Assembly: GCA_017984135.1 (NCBI GenBank)
Contig: JAGNZZ010000009.1
Span: 1-43,013, forward strand
Direction: 5' to 3'
DNA length: 43,013 nucleotides
Origin: Chitinophagales bacterium
GTDB lineage: Bacteria > Bacteroidota > Bacteroidia > Chitinophagales > JADIYW01
Below the pieces are notes generated by a model. It ran no database searches. It worked only from the letters and a program-made list of their open reading frames with translations, and was not told the origin of the DNA. The first letter of the stretch is position 1, and each line of letters starts with the position of its first letter. The translations under genes and the position numbers were made by a program. Below, in pieces: positions 7,722 through 17,345 of the stretch.

Positions 7722-9077
7722 ATGACCACTAAATTATTGACTATTTTTATTAGCCTACTTTTTAATTGTGCCATAGGTTACGCACAAATTCCGATTATAC
7801 CCAAACCCAACGAAATCAAACTAGATAGTGGTCAGTTTAATTTCTCCAAAGGATTGGATATTAAAATTGCTCGAGGCGACAATGCAACACAAGTGCTTCA
7901 AAAAGATTTAATCGCATTTGTCAAAGAAAAAAAAATAAATATTGTACCATTTTCAGCCACGTTCATCTCTTTAAACTTATTAAAGGCAAATGTGGATAGC
8001 ATTCCAAATGATGGATATTTTTTATCGATTTCACCTAATCAGATTCACATCACGGCTACCACCAATGTCGGTTTGTTTTACGGCATTCAAAGTTTAAAAC
8101 AATTGATGCATTTCAACGTATCTAAGAAAATAAATTGCGTCAGCATAAAAGATATTCCGGCTTTCTCCTATCGCGGTTTTCATATTGATGTTGCCCATCG
8201 AAATTTAACAATTTCTACCATAAAACGCTACATAGATGCCATGGCCTTATTGAAATTAAATCAATTGCATTTACAATTTACGGATGAGCATTCCTGGCAT
8301 TTACAATTAAAACAAACCAACATAGATGGCATTGCGGAACAAGCCTATTCCATGGCAGCCATGCAAGAAGTAGTACAATATGCCAACGAACGATTCATTA
8401 ATATAATTCCTGAAATTAATTTAGCGATTCCTTCCTTTTTAAATGACAGCAACTTTGCACAACAAAAAAAATGTTTGGATGAAATAACAAGCTTGTTCCA
8501 AGGGAAATACATCCATTTAAATTTTTATAAAAACTATAAAAAAGAAATTGAACAATATTTGATATCAAAAAATAAAATTGGCATTGAAAGAGATGTAAAT
8601 GTGCTCAACAATGGAATTTATCAAGCTTACAACAGTAAAAAAAATGCAAGCACATTAGCACAATTAGGTAAATCCATCATTCAATCTCCCAAAAATTATT
8701 GCTCATTAGATTTTCAACAATATTGGGATGATGAAAAGAAAGCATTATATATGACCTATCTTCCACTCGACAAAGCTTATGCGTTTAATCCCATTTCAAA
8801 AATAAAAGAGGCTCCAATAAAAGCTAAAATTATCGGTGCTCAAGCATGTGCGCCCACACAATTTATAAAAGATTCTACAGAATTAGAATATATGGTTTTT
8901 CCGCGATTGGTTGCCTTGGCTGAATGTATGTGGACAGCTGCTCCTCAAAAAAAATTCAAAGAGTTTGAAACACGATTAAAGCAACTCAAAAATTATTTTT
9001 TCAAAGAAACCGAAATAATATACGATATCGTGCACATCAATCCTAATAAAGCCAAAAAGAAAAAAACAGAAGATTGA
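7722..9077 (+). CDS. GH20 beta-hexosaminidase-like protein, probable pseudoenzyme
   Basis: The 451-residue product has a signal peptide (about 1-21, ending AIGYAQ). A GH20b-like N-terminal domain follows (about 23-140). A GH20 barrel start (YRGFHIDVAHRNL at 150-162, then QFTDEHSWHLQL) and a recognisable GH20 end (YLPLDKAYAFNP, EYMVFPRLVALAECMWT at 389-405) complete it. The segment that in GH20 enzymes reads HIGGDE and carries the catalytic Asp-Glu reads HLNFYK here (265-270). The substrate-binding NVWTEY motif is replaced by ACAPTQF, and the barrel middle is shortened. No frameshift is seen, so it is an intact but probably inactive relative. A role in binding chitin or peptidoglycan sugars is only a guess. 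Confidence 0.8.
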   Translation: MTTKLLTIFISLLFNCAIGYAQIPIIPKPNEIKLDSGQFNFSKGLDIKIARGDNATQVLQKDLIAFVKEKKINIVPFSATFISLNLLKANVDSIPNDGYFLSISPNQIHITATTNVGLFYGIQSLKQLMHFNVSKKINCVSIKDIPAFSYRGFHIDVAHRNLTISTIKRYIDAMALLKLNQLHLQFTDEHSWHLQLKQTNIDGIAEQAYSMAAMQEVVQYANERFINIIPEINLAIPSFLNDSNFAQQKKCLDEITSLFQGKYIHLNFYKNYKKEIEQYLISKNKIGIERDVNVLNNGIYQAYNSKKNASTLAQLGKSIIQSPKNYCSLDFQQYWDDEKKALYMTYLPLDKAYAFNPISKIKEAPIKAKIIGAQACAPTQFIKDSTELEYMVFPRLVALAECMWTAAPQKKFKEFETRLKQLKNYFFKETEIIYDIVHINPNKAKKKKTED

Positions 9078-9081
9078 ATAG

Positions 9082-9417
9082 TTATAGATTAATTAAAATA
9101 ACACCCACAATAATGACACAAGTACCCACCATTTGTTTCCAAGTAATGGCATCATGAAAAATAAAATGAGCGGAAAATAATAAACCAATAATGGTCAGCG
9201 AAAAAAACAAAGCACTGGCAATGTTTAATGGTATGGTTTTTAAAGCTTCTGTCATACACACAGAATTAATTAATCCAAAAATAAGTGCTACAGCAAACGT
9301 CATCCATTTTTTAGTTGGATGATTGGTCACCATGGCAGCTAATTTAAATCCAATATTGGTTAAAATGCTCGAAGCAATCGCCAACCATATCCAGTAATTT
9401 GTCAACATAGTATCCAT
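9082..9417 (-). CDS. SMR/DMT-superfamily small membrane protein
   Basis: The 111-residue product has four hydrophobic segments, about 8-28, 36-54, 64-84 and 91-111. Its second half (ALKTIPLNIASALFFSLTIIG... then QMVGTCVIIVGVILINL) matches the small multidrug resistance layout. The membrane-embedded Glu of EmrE-type transporters, found in the first helix, is not present: the equivalent stretch reads ILTNIGFK. A proton-coupled drug antiport mechanism is therefore doubtful. It may be a half-EamA-type transporter. It converges with the GH20-like gene, with only 4 bp between their ends. Confidence 0.7.
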   Translation of the reverse strand: MDTMLTNYWIWLAIASSILTNIGFKLAAMVTNHPTKKWMTFAVALIFGLINSVCMTEALKTIPLNIASALFFSLTIIGLLFSAHFIFHDAITWKQMVGTCVIIVGVILINL

Positions 9418-9507
9418 TTTTTTATTTTTCTAAAAATACAAATTTCTAAATAACATCATTAACTTTATCTTAATACTATACATAGTCTATAATTTAAGTA
9501 GATTAAG

Positions 9508-9515
9508 TAGGTTTG
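9508..9515 (+). promoter_or_regulatory. -7 box TAGGTTTG before the DUF2061 gene
   Basis: TAGGTTTG matches TAnnTTTG and lies 10 nt before ATG 9526 (19 nt before ATG 9535). No clear TTTG is visible at the expected upstream distance. Confidence 0.5.
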
Positions 9516-9525
9516 TGTCATTAAA

Positions 9526-10017
9526 ATGAAAATTATGGATTTAAAACATCATATTAGCTTCCTAAAAGGCATCACTTGGAGAGTGGTTGCCACGGCAGAT
9601 ACCATCTTACTGTCATTCATATATACAGGTCATATTGGCAATTCATTAAAAATTGGATTTATTGAGGTTTTTACCAAAATAATCCTGTTTTATTTTCATG
9701 AGCGTATCTGGATACGCATAAAATGGGGCACAAATATTCGTGAAATAGTGAACCTCGAAAATCGGCCTTGTATTGATGATGAAACTAGAAATTTACTAGA
9801 AATTCAGGAAGAACATTATAGAAGTTTTATAAAAGGTGTAAGTTGGCGATTTTTTGGCACTTTAGATACCATTATTATTGCCACCTTTATTACCGGCGAT
9901 TATGCCCAAGCTTTAAAAATTGGAGCTACTGAGTTAGTAACTAAAATTATATTGTATTATTTTCATGAAAGAGCATGGATGCGTTTCACTCCAAAGCTAT
10001 CAACTTCTAAACACTAA
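9526..10017 (+). CDS. Tandem DUF2061 membrane protein
   Basis: The 163-residue product has two copies of one ~60-residue domain. Copy one (about 10-70) runs from FLKGITWRVVATADTILLSF to FYFHERIWIRIKWG; copy two (about 97-156) runs from FIKGVSWRFFGTLDTIIIAT to YYFHERAWMRF. Each has two hydrophobic helices and a conserved FHER motif. This is DUF2061, a small membrane domain of unknown function that is often found doubled in Bacteroidota. The start may be ATG 9526 or 9535. No function can be given. Confidence 0.85.
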   Translation: MKIMDLKHHISFLKGITWRVVATADTILLSFIYTGHIGNSLKIGFIEVFTKIILFYFHERIWIRIKWGTNIREIVNLENRPCIDDETRNLLEIQEEHYRSFIKGVSWRFFGTLDTIIIATFITGDYAQALKIGATELVTKIILYYFHERAWMRFTPKLSTSKH

Positions 10018-10080
10018 TAATTATTTTATCTACAAAAATTGTTTATACTAAATAAATTCCTCAATTTCATAGCATAATAA

Positions 10081-11376
<1,296 letters not shown>

Positions 11377-11379
<3 letters not shown>

Positions 11380-11384
11380 ATTTG
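11377..11384 (+). promoter_or_regulatory. Possible -7 box TAGATTTG overlapping the purA stop codon
   Basis: TAGATTTG fits TAnnTTTG and starts with the purA TAG stop. It lies 24 nt before the chosen pabB start, so it could give pabB its own promoter. Overlap with a stop codon could be coincidence. Confidence 0.35.
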
Positions 11385-11408
11385 TGCGAAACAAAATCAC
11401 AAAAAAAC

Positions 11409-12701
11409 ATGCGAATTTTTCATACGCTTGCCGTTGATGATATCGAAAAATTTAAACATCAACTCTTAGATGTATCCAATTCCGTAGATTATTTTTGTTA
11501 TTTAGATTCCAATAATTATCCCAATTATCCGTATTCTACCTTCGGTTCTCTTTTTGCCATTGATGCACTTAATGTGTGTATAGAAAACTCGAATAGTTTA
11601 GAACAACTGCATCATTTTCAAAAAAAACAGAACGATTGGATTTTTGGATTTTTAAATTATGATTTAAAAAATGAAATTGAATCAATTTCTACTTCTCCAA
11701 AAATTGATTTTATAGAACAACCAATCATTCATTTTTTCGTTCCAAAATTCATTATAAAAATTGAAAACAACGTCGTAGAAATTGGCATCACTCAACCAAA
11801 TCATCTGGAAGATTTTCATCAACTTATCAAAAAAATAATAGTATATCCTTCGTCATATATTCCTTCAAAAAATGAAATAAAACATCGTATAAGTAAGAAA
11901 GAATATTTATTAAAAATTGAACAAATTAAACAGCATATCCAACGTGGTGATATTTACGAAATGAATTTCTGTCAAGAATTTTATTTAGAAAACAAAAGCA
12001 TTCAACCGGTTGAAGTTTTTAATAAATTAAATAAACTTTCCAAAGCGCCGTTTACTTCATTTTACAAAACAGAACATAATTATCTATTGTGTGCATCGCC
12101 GGAACGATTTTTAAAAAAACAAAATAATGTGTTAGTCTCTCAACCAATTAAAGGCACGAGAAAAAGAATCTTACATGATGTAAAAGAAGACAACTTTATT
12201 AAGCAACAATTATTTTTTGACGAAAAAGAGCGAAGCGAAAATGTGATGATAGTAGATTTAGTACGAAATGATTTTGCCCGCATTGCACAAAAAAATTCAG
12301 TGGAAGTAGAAGAATTATTTGGTATTTACTCGTTCGAACAAGTACATCAAATGATATCTACCATTACTTGTAAAATTGATACTAAACTTTCATTCACCGA
12401 TATCATTAGAGCTGTTTTTCCTATGGGTTCCATGACAGGCGCACCAAAAATTGCTGCCATGCAATTAATCGAAAAATACGAAAAAAATAATCGAGGTTTA
12501 TATTCTGGTGCCGTTGGCTACCTCACGCCTAAAGGAAATTTTGATTTCAATGTGGTGATACGAAGTATTTTATACAACAGTAAAAATAAATACGTATCCA
12601 TGCACACCGGAAGTGCAATTACTATTGATAGCAATGCCGAAAAGGAATACGAAGAGTGTTTATTAAAAGCCAAAGCTATGTTTCAAGTATTGAGTGAATA
12701 G
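11409..12701 (+). CDS. pabB: Aminodeoxychorismate synthase component I
   Basis: PabB converts chorismate to aminodeoxychorismate for folate synthesis, using ammonia from a glutaminase partner that is not in this window. The 430 residues hold the chorismate-binding domain. RGDIYEMNFCQEF, the PIKGTR motif (Lys ~248, the PabB hallmark where anthranilate synthase has Ala), ERSENVMIVDLVRND, GSMTGAPKIAAMQ, YSGAVGY and GSAITIDSNAEKEYEE are all present. I chose ATG 11409 over the in-frame TTG at 11382, which falls inside a possible -7 box. The gene ends just before a terminator shared with the converging slyD-like gene. Confidence 0.92.
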   Translation: MRIFHTLAVDDIEKFKHQLLDVSNSVDYFCYLDSNNYPNYPYSTFGSLFAIDALNVCIENSNSLEQLHHFQKKQNDWIFGFLNYDLKNEIESISTSPKIDFIEQPIIHFFVPKFIIKIENNVVEIGITQPNHLEDFHQLIKKIIVYPSSYIPSKNEIKHRISKKEYLLKIEQIKQHIQRGDIYEMNFCQEFYLENKSIQPVEVFNKLNKLSKAPFTSFYKTEHNYLLCASPERFLKKQNNVLVSQPIKGTRKRILHDVKEDNFIKQQLFFDEKERSENVMIVDLVRNDFARIAQKNSVEVEELFGIYSFEQVHQMISTITCKIDTKLSFTDIIRAVFPMGSMTGAPKIAAMQLIEKYEKNNRGLYSGAVGYLTPKGNFDFNVVIRSILYNSKNKYVSMHTGSAITIDSNAEKEYEECLLKAKAMFQVLSE

Positions 12702-12708
12702 CATAAAA

Positions 12709-12733
12709 AAATCTCACTATGAAAGTGAGATTT
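12709..12733 (-). terminator. Terminator between pabB and the SlyD-like gene
   Basis: AAATCTCACT (12709-12718) pairs with AGTGAGATTT (12724-12733). On the minus strand the stem is followed by a run of seven T, so it mainly ends the SlyD-like transcript; on the plus strand the T-run is short. Confidence 0.85.
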
Positions 12734-12758
12734 ACGTTTGATTGATTAAGTGCCATAA

Positions 12759-13274
12759 TTAATGGTGATGTCCACCAGCTCCATGCACATGACCATGAGA
12801 AATTTCATCAGCTGTCGCAGCACGAACTTCTGCCACAGTAACTGTAAAGTTTAATTCTTTGCCTGCCATTGGATGATTAAAATCCATGATCACTTCTTCA
12901 GCAGTTACATCACACACTATTCCTTGAAATTGACGACCTTGATCGTCCATCATTGGCAATACATTGCCCACACGTACCATATCGGTATCAATATTTCCTT
13001 CTGCATCTTTAAAGCTATCAATACTCATTTTAACAATCTCTTGTTCATTACGAACACCATACCCATTTTCAGCAGCAATTTTAAAAGACACACTATCTCC
13101 AGTCGTTTTACCAGCCAAATTGATTTCGAATTCCGGCAATAACATGCCTGCTCCATGTAAATATACCAAAGGTTGTTCAGGATTTGATTTGTCTGCTGTA
13201 ACTAACTCACCTTCTTTATCTACTTTTAGTTCATAGTGGACACTTACCACCATATCTTTGTTTATTAATAACAT
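12759..13274 (-). CDS. slyD: SlyD-type FKBP peptidyl-prolyl cis-trans isomerase
   Basis: SlyD-type proteins are cytoplasmic prolyl isomerase/chaperones that bind nickel or other metals. The 171-residue product has the split FKBP domain: YLHGAGMLLPEFE in the first part, an inserted flap of ~45 residues, then NHPMAGKELNFTVTV. A His-rich tail (HGHVHGAGGHHH) is suited to metal binding. I placed the start at ATG 13274 because a -7 box lies 18-25 nt upstream of it and the longer reading to 13319 would run through that box. MVVSVHYEL at 13253 is a second possible start. With tig lacking its PPIase domain, this is the only clear prolyl isomerase in the window. Confidence 0.88.
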   Translation of the reverse strand: MLLINKDMVVSVHYELKVDKEGELVTADKSNPEQPLVYLHGAGMLLPEFEINLAGKTTGDSVSFKIAAENGYGVRNEQEIVKMSIDSFKDAEGNIDTDMVRVGNVLPMMDDQGRQFQGIVCDVTAEEVIMDFNHPMAGKELNFTVTVAEVRAATADEISHGHVHGAGGHHH

Positions 13275-13291
13275 ATCTATTTTATTTTGTA

Positions 13292-13299
13292 CAAATGTA
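13292..13299 (-). promoter_or_regulatory. -7 box TACATTTG before the SlyD-like gene
   Basis: On the minus strand TACATTTG matches TAnnTTTG and lies 17 nt before the ATG at 13274. This supports the shorter protein start. Confidence 0.55.
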
Positions 13300-13413
13300 C
13301 GTTTTATATTGAAAAGCAAGACATTTTACAGCATTAAATGACATCAATATACCACAAAAACTAGCCTAATTTTTCGATTTTTTTGTGTATTTTTATCCAA
13401 ATTCGTTTTTTTT

Positions 13414-14625
13414 ATGTTTTCAAATATTAAATTAAAAAGAGATGTATATAGCTCAGAAGAGCATCTGATGTTGCAAAAAATGTGTCAACAATTTATTGAG
13501 AAAGAAATTATGCCTTACCATGCAGAATGGGAAGAGCAAGGACAAGTAAGTCGTGAAGTATGGACCAAAGCTGGAGAAACCGGATTATTATGCTTAGATG
13601 TACCCAGCGAATATGGTGGTGCTGGATTAGATTTTTCATTCTGTGCTTTAATTACGGAAGAAATTTCAAAATCAGGTTATACCGGACCAGGTTTTTTCTT
13701 ACATTCAGATATCGTGGCACCTTATATCATAGATTTTGGTTCTGAAGAGCAAAAACATGAATGGTTGCCCAAAATGGTGAGTGGAGAAGCCATTACCGCT
13801 ATTGGCATGACAGAACCTAGTTGTGGCAGCGATTTACAAGCCTTAAAAACAACAGCTATGGATATGGGCGACCACTACGTAATAAATGGACAAAAAACAT
13901 TTATCACCAATGGATACATGAGCGACATGGCCATTATTGCAGCACGTACACTTATTGATGGAAAAGACAATGGTATTTCTTTATTTATAATTGAATCTAC
14001 CAGAGCAGGATACTCCAAAGGTAAGCCTTTTAAAAAGGTGGGAATGAAAGCGCAAGATACTTGTGAATTATTTTTCGACAATGTACAAATTCCAAAAGCA
14101 AACTTATTAGGTGAAGTGGGAAAAGGATTTATCTACATGATGCAGAAATTAAGCAGAGAACGATTATCGGTTGCGTTGATGTCATGTGGTGCGGCAGAAG
14201 GTGCGCTTGAGAATACAATTCAATATGTTTCTTCAAGAACTGCTTTTAAGCAACCAATTGCCAGCTTCCAAAATACCCAATTTAAATTAGCTGAATTAGC
14301 CACTAATTTACAAATACACCAAACATTTATTGATCGGTGTGTGGAACTTTATGTAAAAGGTACATTGAGTGCTGAAACAGCCTCTATGGCGAAATCTTCT
14401 TGTACGGATATGCACTTTAGCTTGGTTGATGAGTGCTTACAATTACATGGTGGTTATGGTTATATGTGGGAATATTTTATAGGCAGAGCGTATGCAGATA
14501 ATAGAGTGGCACGTATTTACGCTGGCACCAACGAAATCATGAAACTGCTCATTGCACGTGGTTTATTTAGAGAATTACACGAGCAACAAAAAAGACAAAA
14601 GGTTGCCGCTGTGGCCAATAACTAG
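13414..14625 (+). CDS. Acyl-CoA dehydrogenase, LCAD-like
   Basis: This FAD enzyme introduces the first double bond in acyl-CoA beta-oxidation. The 403 residues show the usual three-domain order. GMTEPSCGSDLQALKT and TFITNGYMSD lie in the middle FAD-binding sheet. LSRERLSVAL and SRTAFKQPIASFQ follow, then the C-terminal LHGGYGYMWEYFIGRAYAD. The position of the usual catalytic Glu in short/medium-chain enzymes (YEGT) is Ala here (YAGTNEIMK, 369-377). The C-terminal end closely follows the long-chain/isovaleryl type, where the base sits elsewhere. Chain-length preference is therefore probably long or branched, which is inference. It stands as a single gene. Confidence 0.92.
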   Translation: MFSNIKLKRDVYSSEEHLMLQKMCQQFIEKEIMPYHAEWEEQGQVSREVWTKAGETGLLCLDVPSEYGGAGLDFSFCALITEEISKSGYTGPGFFLHSDIVAPYIIDFGSEEQKHEWLPKMVSGEAITAIGMTEPSCGSDLQALKTTAMDMGDHYVINGQKTFITNGYMSDMAIIAARTLIDGKDNGISLFIIESTRAGYSKGKPFKKVGMKAQDTCELFFDNVQIPKANLLGEVGKGFIYMMQKLSRERLSVALMSCGAAEGALENTIQYVSSRTAFKQPIASFQNTQFKLAELATNLQIHQTFIDRCVELYVKGTLSAETASMAKSSCTDMHFSLVDECLQLHGGYGYMWEYFIGRAYADNRVARIYAGTNEIMKLLIARGLFRELHEQQKRQKVAAVANN

Positions 14626-14705
14626 AATTAACATTAATTCGATTTATATATTAAATAGAATCTTGCATTCTGTTGTAAATTCTTTATAACTAAAAATTAT
14701 AAATT

Positions 14706-16853
14706 ATGATTGATTTCTTTAGCCATTTGGCACATGAATTTGAGCTACCATTGAAAAATCCAGTATTGGTTTTTTCACTTATCTTATTTATTATTTTATT
14801 ATCCCCAATTTTATTGCGCAAAATAAATATTCCTGGAATTATCGGTTTAATTATTTCCGGTGTAGTGATTGGACCAGAAGGGTTTAATATCCTTGCTAAA
14901 AATTCAGCCATTGATTTGTTTTCCACCATAGGATTATTGTATATCATGTTTATTGCTGGGTTAGAGTTGGATTTAAATGAATTTAAACTAAATAGAAACA
15001 AAAGTGTAGCGTTCGGATTTTTTACTTTTATTATTCCACTAAGCATTGGATTTCCTGTATGCTATTATTTATTAGGATATAATTTTGATGCCAGTTTTTT
15101 AACAGCAAGTATGTTTGCCACACACACGTTAGTGGCTTATCCTATTGTCAGTAAATTTGGTATTTCTAAAAATCAAGCAGTTGCCATTACGGTTGGTGGA
15201 ACCATTTTAACCGACACGGCAGTATTAATTATTCTTGCGGTTATTATGGGTAAAAGTCAAGGTAATTTGTCTAGTGAATTTTGGATTCGACTATCTATTT
15301 CTTTATCTATTTTTTCGGCAATTATGTTTCTACTTGTACCAAGAATTGCGAAATGGTTTTTTAGCAAATTAGAAAGTGAAAAACATTCTCATTATATCTT
15401 TGTCTTATCGGTTGTTTTCTTTGCCGCATTTTTGGCTGAAGTAGCCGGCGTAGAACCAATTATTGGAGCATTCGTTGCCGGATTAGCTTTAAACAAACTC
15501 ATTCCACACTCATCAGCATTAATGAATCGGATTGAGTTTCTGGGAAACTCATTATTTATTCCATTCTTTTTAATTAGTGTAGGTATGTTGGTCGATGTGC
15601 GTGTTTTATTATCTGGTCCAATGGCTTTAATAATTGCTGGTACACTTTCTATTGTTGCCATTTTGGGAAAATGGCTAGCTGCTTTTTTTACACAATTAAT
15701 TTTCAACTATTCCAATGCACAACGTCAATTAATTTTTGGATTAAGTGGCGCACATGCTGCAGCAACTTTAGCCGTAATTTTAGTAGGATTTAATGAAGGC
15801 ATCTTAGATGAAAATATTTTAAATGGAACCATCATTTTAATTTTGATTACCTGCATTGTTGCATCATTTGCAACGGAACGTGCCGCTAAAGAAATTATTA
15901 TATCGAACGACGATGCGATTGACGATGCGATTATTAAATCAAATTTTGTGAATGACGAACATCTTTTATTGCCCATTGCCAATGTAGAAAATATAGAAAA
16001 AATATTGGAATTAGCCATCATAATAAAAGATAAAAAATCAATACATCCGTTATCAATCCTATCGGTAGTTTCTAATAATGAAGAAGCAGAATTAAACATC
16101 CTTAAAACAAGAAACAAATTAGATGAATATGTAAAATTAGCGGCAGCTACAGAAACAAAGATTAATACCATCAGTACGATTGACCACAACACCGCAAGTG
16201 GCATCATCCGTATTTCTCGCGAAATTATGGCTGATATCATCTTGTTAGGATGGCCACGAAAAGCTGGATTGGTCCAAAAAATAACAGGAGACAAATTAGA
16301 TGCTATTTTAAACAATACAGATAAAAGTATTTTTATTTGTTCCATTGAAAAAGCATTGGTTCAACTTAAAAGAATAATAGTAGCTGCTCCACCTTTGGCT
16401 GAACATGAATTCGGTTTCAAACATTGGATTTCTAAAATAACCAAGCTTTCGCAAGAATTATCTATTCCAATCCAATTATTTTGTAATGAGTTTACAGAAA
16501 AAGCAGTCAACCGAATTTTAACAACAGAAAACATTTCAACACCAATAAAAATAAATTACTTCAATGATTGGGATGATTTTTTAATTATTTCTAGATTCAT
16601 TCAAGAAGATGATTTAATGGTTCTTGTTTCAGCAAGAAAAGGCGCTGCATCTCACATGACTTATTTGGAAAATATTCCTTTAAAATTAGAAAAACATTTT
16701 AGCCAACACAGTAAATTGGTTATTTTTCCTCAACAATATGAGCAAACCTATCGATTGGAAGGATTGGAAGATGTTAATGCAGAACCATTAAACAAAGGCA
16801 TTGAAACCATACAAAAAATTGGAAAGAGCATTGAAAAATTATTTAAAAAATAA
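14706..16853 (+). CDS. CPA2-type cation/proton antiporter with Usp-like C-terminal domain
   Basis: The 715-residue product starts with about 12 membrane helices (residues ~20-400) of the Na+/H+ or K+/H+ antiporter fold. It includes NIPGIIGLIISGVVIGPEG, the GLELDL motif, and THTLVAYPIV with GGTILTDTAVL, where Asp is in the ion site. The C-terminal ~310 residues are soluble and resemble two universal-stress-protein-like alpha/beta units (LLLPIANVENIEKILELA... and ADIILLGWPRKAG..., then RIIVAAPPLAEHE). No TrkA-N (RCK) domain is seen. Usp-tailed CPA2 antiporters are common in Bacteroidota and cyanobacteria. The transported ion cannot be read from the sequence. Confidence 0.9.
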   Translation: MIDFFSHLAHEFELPLKNPVLVFSLILFIILLSPILLRKINIPGIIGLIISGVVIGPEGFNILAKNSAIDLFSTIGLLYIMFIAGLELDLNEFKLNRNKSVAFGFFTFIIPLSIGFPVCYYLLGYNFDASFLTASMFATHTLVAYPIVSKFGISKNQAVAITVGGTILTDTAVLIILAVIMGKSQGNLSSEFWIRLSISLSIFSAIMFLLVPRIAKWFFSKLESEKHSHYIFVLSVVFFAAFLAEVAGVEPIIGAFVAGLALNKLIPHSSALMNRIEFLGNSLFIPFFLISVGMLVDVRVLLSGPMALIIAGTLSIVAILGKWLAAFFTQLIFNYSNAQRQLIFGLSGAHAAATLAVILVGFNEGILDENILNGTIILILITCIVASFATERAAKEIIISNDDAIDDAIIKSNFVNDEHLLLPIANVENIEKILELAIIIKDKKSIHPLSILSVVSNNEEAELNILKTRNKLDEYVKLAAATETKINTISTIDHNTASGIIRISREIMADIILLGWPRKAGLVQKITGDKLDAILNNTDKSIFICSIEKALVQLKRIIVAAPPLAEHEFGFKHWISKITKLSQELSIPIQLFCNEFTEKAVNRILTTENISTPIKINYFNDWDDFLIISRFIQEDDLMVLVSARKGAASHMTYLENIPLKLEKHFSQHSKLVIFPQQYEQTYRLEGLEDVNAEPLNKGIETIQKIGKSIEKLFKK

Positions 16854-16946
16854 ATTTCATCGGTTCTTTTCCTAAAAATCATATTTAATTGTAACCTTTT
16901 TAGTTTTCATATACTCTAATAAGATGAACAATTAAATATAAATAAG

Positions 16947-17327
16947 ATGGAAAACAGAACAACCAATCAAGCATTAGCACCAACATTTTACTTGTTGAAA
17001 TACACATTTGTTGTAATACCCATTGTTGCAGGTGCCGACAAATTTTTGAACATATTGACCAATTGGGAACAATACATCAATCCTACATTAGCTGGAATAT
17101 TGCCATTTTCTGCAGCTACCTTTATGATGATAGTTGGCGTCATTGAAATTATTGCCGGATTCATTGTACTCAAAAAACCAGAAATAGGTGGCTACATAGT
17201 TGCTGCGTGGCTAACATCTATTGCACTTAGCTTACTAGTGGGCTTTAACTTTGTAGATGTAGCTGTGAGAGATTTAGCAATGGCGATTGCCGCATTTTCG
17301 ATGGCTAAAATATCTAAAATTATGTAA
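16947..17327 (+). CDS. DoxX-like small membrane protein
   Basis: The 126-residue product has four hydrophobic helices, about 18-36, 49-72, 77-96 and 103-121. The placing of LLKYTFVVIPIVAGADKFLN and the FLNILTNWEQYINP loop is reminiscent of the DoxX/DoxD membrane family. It sits 18 bp before an ECF sigma factor gene and is probably co-transcribed with it. No anti-sigma factor is visible nearby, so this protein could influence the sigma factor, which is inference only. Confidence 0.6.
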   Translation: MENRTTNQALAPTFYLLKYTFVVIPIVAGADKFLNILTNWEQYINPTLAGILPFSAATFMMIVGVIEIIAGFIVLKKPEIGGYIVAAWLTSIALSLLVGFNFVDVAVRDLAMAIAAFSMAKISKIM

Positions 17328-17345
17328 CCAAAAAATAGAAATCTG

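Noticed and set aside
15725-16345. 206-codon open frame on the minus strand inside the antiporter gene
   Set aside because: It is a shadow of the plus-strand antiporter; the text is hydrophobic and low-complexity with no family signs, and the real gene has clear motifs.
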